NCBI GenBank assembly: GCA_029202525.1
Contig: CP119325.1
Location: forward strand, 2,144,001-2,208,000
DNA: 64,000 bases
Direction of reading: 5' to 3'
From: Candidatus Pseudomonas phytovorans
GTDB taxonomy: Bacteria > Pseudomonadota > Gammaproteobacteria > Pseudomonadales > Pseudomonadaceae
A program made the translations under genes and the position numbers. Positions 60,958 through 64,000 of this stretch are shown here, in pieces; the stretch's first letter is position 1, and the number at the start of each line of letters is the position of its first letter. The notes beneath the pieces are model-generated. The model saw only the letters and a program-made list of their open reading frames with translations, was not told the origin of the DNA and did no database searches.

Positions 60958-62005
60958 GTTCGGCTTCGACCAACTGTTGGTCTATGGGGCCAGGCTTGCC
61001 GGGCGGCGTGTAAGGGATTACATCGTTGCCCGAGGGCAGCGCGTGGATGCTTTTCTCGACCGCGATGAGAGTTTGCACGAAGTGGACGGCTTGCCGGTCT
61101 TCAGTGCACACGACTGGGCTGCAAACCATGACCCCGCTAAAGCCTGTGTGTTGATCGGTTTGTTCAACGCCCATGTGGATACCAAGACCATTTTCGATGA
61201 TCTGGAAACGCTGGGGTTTGGTCGCATAGTCAGCTTGGTCGAGTTCGTACGCCTTTATCCAGAAGACCAGCCGTTTCGTTATTGGTTGGTTGCCCCCAGC
61301 TTTTACGAACAGCATGCAGTGCGTATCGCAGCGTTGCGGGTTGCCTTGGCGGACGAAGCGAGCAAGCAGTTGTTGGACGCGATAGTGGAGTACCGCACTT
61401 TGGGTGATCCACGCTGCCTTCCATCGGTGGCTGAGCAGCAGTATTTTCCGGCGGACCTGCCGTGTTTGCCTGAACCGCTGCGGTTCATCGATTGCGGTGC
61501 ATACATTGGCGACACTGTTCAGGCGTTGCTGGCTGCGGGCTTTCGTTTCACCAGCTTGGCGACATTCGAGCCGGACCTGGATAACTATCGTCATCTGACG
61601 GCGCAGCTTGGCCAGGTCCCGGGCGCAATCCATTTTCCCTGTGGCGTGTCAGACAGCAGCCGTTTGAGTGGGTATGACCCAACCCTGGGGGCGGGTGGGC
61701 ATCTTGTCGAGTCCGGCGGGATTCCTGTGTGCTGTGTGCGCCTGGATGATGCCTTGCCCGGATTCGCGCCGAACTTCATCAAGATGGATATTGAAGGCGA
61801 AGAGCCGGCGGCCTTGCGCGGTGCAGAAGGCCTGTTGCGCCGCGCAAGGCCGCACCTGGCCATCAGCATCTATCACCGTGCGGAACACCTCTGGGAAATT
61901 GCCGAGCAGTTGCAAAGTTATGGCTTGGGCTACCGCTTTTATCTGCGCTGTCACTCGCCCAGTACCTTTGATGCAGTGCTCTACGCCGTGCCTGAGATGC
62001 CGTGA
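60947..62005 (+). CDS. FkbM-family methyltransferase with N-terminal Rossmann-like module
   Basis: A 352-residue two-part protein. Residues 1-105 form a small nucleotide-sugar-like Rossmann module (QLLVYGARLAGRRVRDYIVA, DAFLDRDESLHEVDGLPV). This module recurs at the start of the next two genes. The C-terminal FkbM domain (about 180-340) has RFIDCGAYIGDTVQALLAAG, KMDIEGEEPAALRGAEGLL and YHRAEHLWEI, a SAM O-methyltransferase fold used on glycans and lipids. The start ATG follows AAGGTAGCC. A 76-base gap follows before the next gene, the largest within the island. Confidence 0.82.
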   Translation: MANEFGFDQLLVYGARLAGRRVRDYIVARGQRVDAFLDRDESLHEVDGLPVFSAHDWAANHDPAKACVLIGLFNAHVDTKTIFDDLETLGFGRIVSLVEFVRLYPEDQPFRYWLVAPSFYEQHAVRIAALRVALADEASKQLLDAIVEYRTLGDPRCLPSVAEQQYFPADLPCLPEPLRFIDCGAYIGDTVQALLAAGFRFTSLATFEPDLDNYRHLTAQLGQVPGAIHFPCGVSDSSRLSGYDPTLGAGGHLVESGGIPVCCVRLDDALPGFAPNFIKMDIEGEEPAALRGAEGLLRRARPHLAISIYHRAEHLWEIAEQLQSYGLGYRFYLRCHSPSTFDAVLYAVPEMP

Positions 62006-62081
62006 GGGCCAACTGCCACGGTAGCTCATGTACTTATTCATCAGCGAAATACGTAGCGGTCGCTGTGTAAGGAAACCGGAT

Positions 62082-63071
62082 ATGCGATCAATGAACAAAC
62101 TTTCCACGATAGACCAGCCTGTTGTCATTTATGGCGGCGGTCAGATAGGTGTTGGCTTTTGTCGGCGTTTGCTGCAAGGCGGTGTGAATGTTTGCGCCAT
62201 CATTGATCGCAATCCGGAAGGCGTAACGAATTCGCCCGTGCCGGTGATGACGGTGGAAGCGTGCATTCAGAAGAACAGGAGTGCACGGGTTTTTGTGGCA
62301 ATAGGAAATGGCCTTGCCCACCCCCCAATTGCGCGTACCTTGCGAAGTGTCGGCTTTACGCGGATATTGCACTTGCCCGCGTTTCTTCGTGGAGAAAAAG
62401 CGGCCGCCATGACGCGCGCATGGAACGCATTTTACTCGGGTGATCATGCGGTGCCGTTCGCCAATTTTGACGAGCTGTATACTGTGCGTGCGGGTGACTA
62501 CCTATTGAGCGCATTGGCAGACTACGTGACTGCCATTGTGCACAAGGACTATGTCTATACCGTAAGGCGATCTTACGATGGAATCGATCACGATTACGCT
62601 GACTACTTCAAGTGGAAGAACCAGGAACAGGACGTTATCGACAAGGCGACCAATGTTCGGCTGGATGACCCGGTGGTCAAGGACCTGCTTCCTTTCGAGG
62701 CATTGTTTACCCGCGAGCAGATGGACTTTTACCACGCGAAAACCTTTTTCGATATGGGGGACTACTATCGAGAGGCCGCGTCTGTGGCTGTGTTTGATAG
62801 CGCCGCGCATCGTTTCAATATTCTCGATGGCTCTCATCGCGCCTTCTATCTGGAGCGCCAGGGATTCGAGGGTATTCCGCTTAAAATGAAGCGAGAAGAG
62901 TGGGAGGCGTATTTCAGAGAGCGCCAGGCTCAAGCGCTGATGGATTATTGCAGGCAGCTGCAATCGCTGCCAACGGTCGTTAAACACCCAGCTTTCATGT
63001 CATTCCCCGTATGCGAGCGTGAGCCAGACGCTGACTTCTTGCACCTGCTCAAGGGAGTATGTCCGGTATGA
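62082..63071 (+). CDS. Unrecognised protein: Rossmann-like module plus ParB-like motif domain
   Basis: A 329-residue protein I do not recognise. Residues about 10-105 repeat the module of the preceding gene (VVIYGGGQIGVGFCRRLLQG, CAIIDRN, ARVFVAIGNG). The rest is new: a middle helical region and the segment FNILDGSHRAFYLERQG then GIPLKMKREEWEAYF near residue 260-290. The D-G-x-H-R-A pattern resembles the ParB/sulfiredoxin catalytic or nucleotide-binding loop. The start is the ATG at 62082 after AAGGAAACC, not the longer frame from 62028. Overlaps the following paralogue by four bases. Base use is visibly more AT-rich than in rfbFGH. Confidence 0.75.
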   Translation: MRSMNKLSTIDQPVVIYGGGQIGVGFCRRLLQGGVNVCAIIDRNPEGVTNSPVPVMTVEACIQKNRSARVFVAIGNGLAHPPIARTLRSVGFTRILHLPAFLRGEKAAAMTRAWNAFYSGDHAVPFANFDELYTVRAGDYLLSALADYVTAIVHKDYVYTVRRSYDGIDHDYADYFKWKNQEQDVIDKATNVRLDDPVVKDLLPFEALFTREQMDFYHAKTFFDMGDYYREAASVAVFDSAAHRFNILDGSHRAFYLERQGFEGIPLKMKREEWEAYFRERQAQALMDYCRQLQSLPTVVKHPAFMSFPVCEREPDADFLHLLKGVCPV

Positions 63072-64000
63072 TGTGGACTGCCGAGACGCCAATAGTTCTG
63101 TACGGTGCCGCCCATCGCGGGACGATGGTCTCGCGCTATCTCAGGGCTGGCTGCAATGTCACAGGTTTTATTGATAAGCGTGCCGCCGAGATAGAGCGTC
63201 ACGAAGGATTGCCGGTCACAAGTGTCGGGCGTGCAGACAAGTCTGCGCTCGTGATCATCTGCGTAAACAACATTTTTGAGCACGAAAGCATTGCGCTTGG
63301 CTTGGCTGCTGAAGGGTTCGAGCGGGTCGTTTTTTGCCCGGTGAATGGCTCCAACATGTCGTGGCGATCTGCTGAAGACCGGGCGCACATGGCAAGGCTG
63401 CATGACGATATCATCGACGAACACCTGACCTTGCCCGTTGAGATCCCCGCAGTGAGAGGGCTTTTCCATCCAGAATACAAGGATGATGCGCTAATCAGCG
63501 CCGAGTCGGGGGAAGTATTGGCGTGGATACCTGCCTTGTTGGTCTGTGCACGTCGACACGGTAATGGGCTGTTCCAGGACAGTCCGGTGTTTACCCTGTT
63601 CCCGTACCTGGAGCTGTTCAAGTGGTTCGACGGTGAGGCTGGCGCAACACCGGATCACTACATGGATCTGTACTGCCGCAACGCGGCTGATCAATTTGGT
63701 ATTGCGCAAACCCCTGCGTGGGTGGATAACGTGCTGAGAAGCCGCAGGCAGGTATATGAGCGCATGCGGCAAACGGAGTCCATCGATCCTCTGTTCTTCT
63801 TGAACCATGCGGTGAAGGCGGACTGGAACAGTGATGAACACCACTTCAACATGGACAGCGGCAAACACCGTGCTGCTTTCCAGATTCATCGCAAGCGATC
63901 ACTGGTTCCGCTCAAACTGTCGAATGCGGACTATGAGGCCTACCTGAATCGCCCCGCTTTGGAAGCGCTGATCGATTGCATGGTGCGATCAGGTATCACC
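63068..64000 (+). CDS. Paralogue of the preceding gene (partial, runs off the window)
   Basis: The frame opens at the ATG at 63068 (overlapping the previous TGA) and stays open for 311 codons to the end of the window. It has the same layout as its neighbour: Rossmann-like module (IVLYGAAHRGTMVSRYLRAG, TGFIDKR, GLPVTS) and near residue 260 FNMDSGKHRAAFQIH then LVPLKLSNADYEAYL. In place of D-G-S-H-R-A it reads D-S-G-K-H-R-A-A. A tandem duplication that has diverged widely, so the two probably act on different substrates or as a heteromer. Function unknown. Confidence 0.75.
   Translation, partial: MMWTAETPIVLYGAAHRGTMVSRYLRAGCNVTGFIDKRAAEIERHEGLPVTSVGRADKSALVIICVNNIFEHESIALGLAAEGFERVVFCPVNGSNMSWRSAEDRAHMARLHDDIIDEHLTLPVEIPAVRGLFHPEYKDDALISAESGEVLAWIPALLVCARRHGNGLFQDSPVFTLFPYLELFKWFDGEAGATPDHYMDLYCRNAADQFGIAQTPAWVDNVLRSRRQVYERMRQTESIDPLFFLNHAVKADWNSDEHHFNMDSGKHRAAFQIHRKRSLVPLKLSNADYEAYLNRPALEALIDCMVRSGIT

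Overview
The window looks like a chromosomal segment from the Pseudomonas putida group. The evidence is the bkdR/bkdA1-bkdA2-bkdB-lpdV layout, the astE-alaS-lysC-csrA order, AmrZ, a polar-flagellum cluster headed by FleQ, and many REP elements of the P. putida type (GGGAGCGGG...CCCGC cores, paired head to head between genes). Base composition is high-GC and codon use is uniform across most of the window. The last ~2 kb looks somewhat AT-richer by eye.

Layout. (1) 1-9.4 kb is core: the 3' part of astE, then alaS, lysC (with an internal start for a regulatory subunit), csrA/rsmA, tRNA-Ser(GCT), three tandem tRNA-Arg(ACG), the Mg2+ channel mgtE, amrZ, phnN and tRNA-Arg(CCT). (2) 9.3-18.2 kb is metabolic and regulatory: an amino-acid permease whose 3' end runs into the tRNA, azlCD, a LysR regulator, a DapA-family lyase with an MHS-type transporter and a GntR regulator (matching operator-like sites at both promoters), a conserved hypothetical and a PAS-GGDEF diguanylate cyclase. 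(3) 18.3-27 kb holds the branched-chain 2-oxoacid dehydrogenase operon on the minus strand with its divergent activator bkdR, a gamma-glutamylpolyamine synthetase-like gene and an MFS transporter. (4) 27-51.1 kb is a flagellar and chemotaxis cluster: a PilZ flagellar brake, flgN, flgM and flgA (minus); cheV, cheR, flgBCDE, a small secreted protein, flgFGHIJKL, a KAS-III homologue, fliC, flaG, fliD, fliS, a fliT-like gene and fleQ (plus). The promoters fit the known hierarchy: sigma-54 sites before flgB, flgF and probably fliD, and sigma-28 sites before flgM, cheV and fliC. Dyads suggestive of an enhancer-binding protein lie upstream of flgB and flgF.

(5) 51.3-64 kb directly follows fleQ, where fleSR is expected in related genomes. 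It is a tightly overlapping sugar-biosynthesis and modification island. Its contents are CDP-glucose synthesis and 3-deoxygenation (rfbF, rfbG, rfbH), a sugar-1-phosphate nucleotidyltransferase, a CBS-GHMP kinase fusion, a NeuB-SAF-TIM-barrel fusion, a ThDP enzyme resembling YerE, a TylF-like methyltransferase, and three consecutive genes that share one N-terminal Rossmann-like module fused to different C-termini. Two of those three are tandem paralogues of a family I do not recognise, with a ParB-like D-G-x-H-R-A motif. The most economical reading is a flagellin (or surface) glycan island that makes a branched 3,6-dideoxy sugar plus a nonulosonic-acid-like sugar. No glycosyltransferase is visible before the window ends, so the acceptor is an inference from position. 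This island is the least conventional part of the window.
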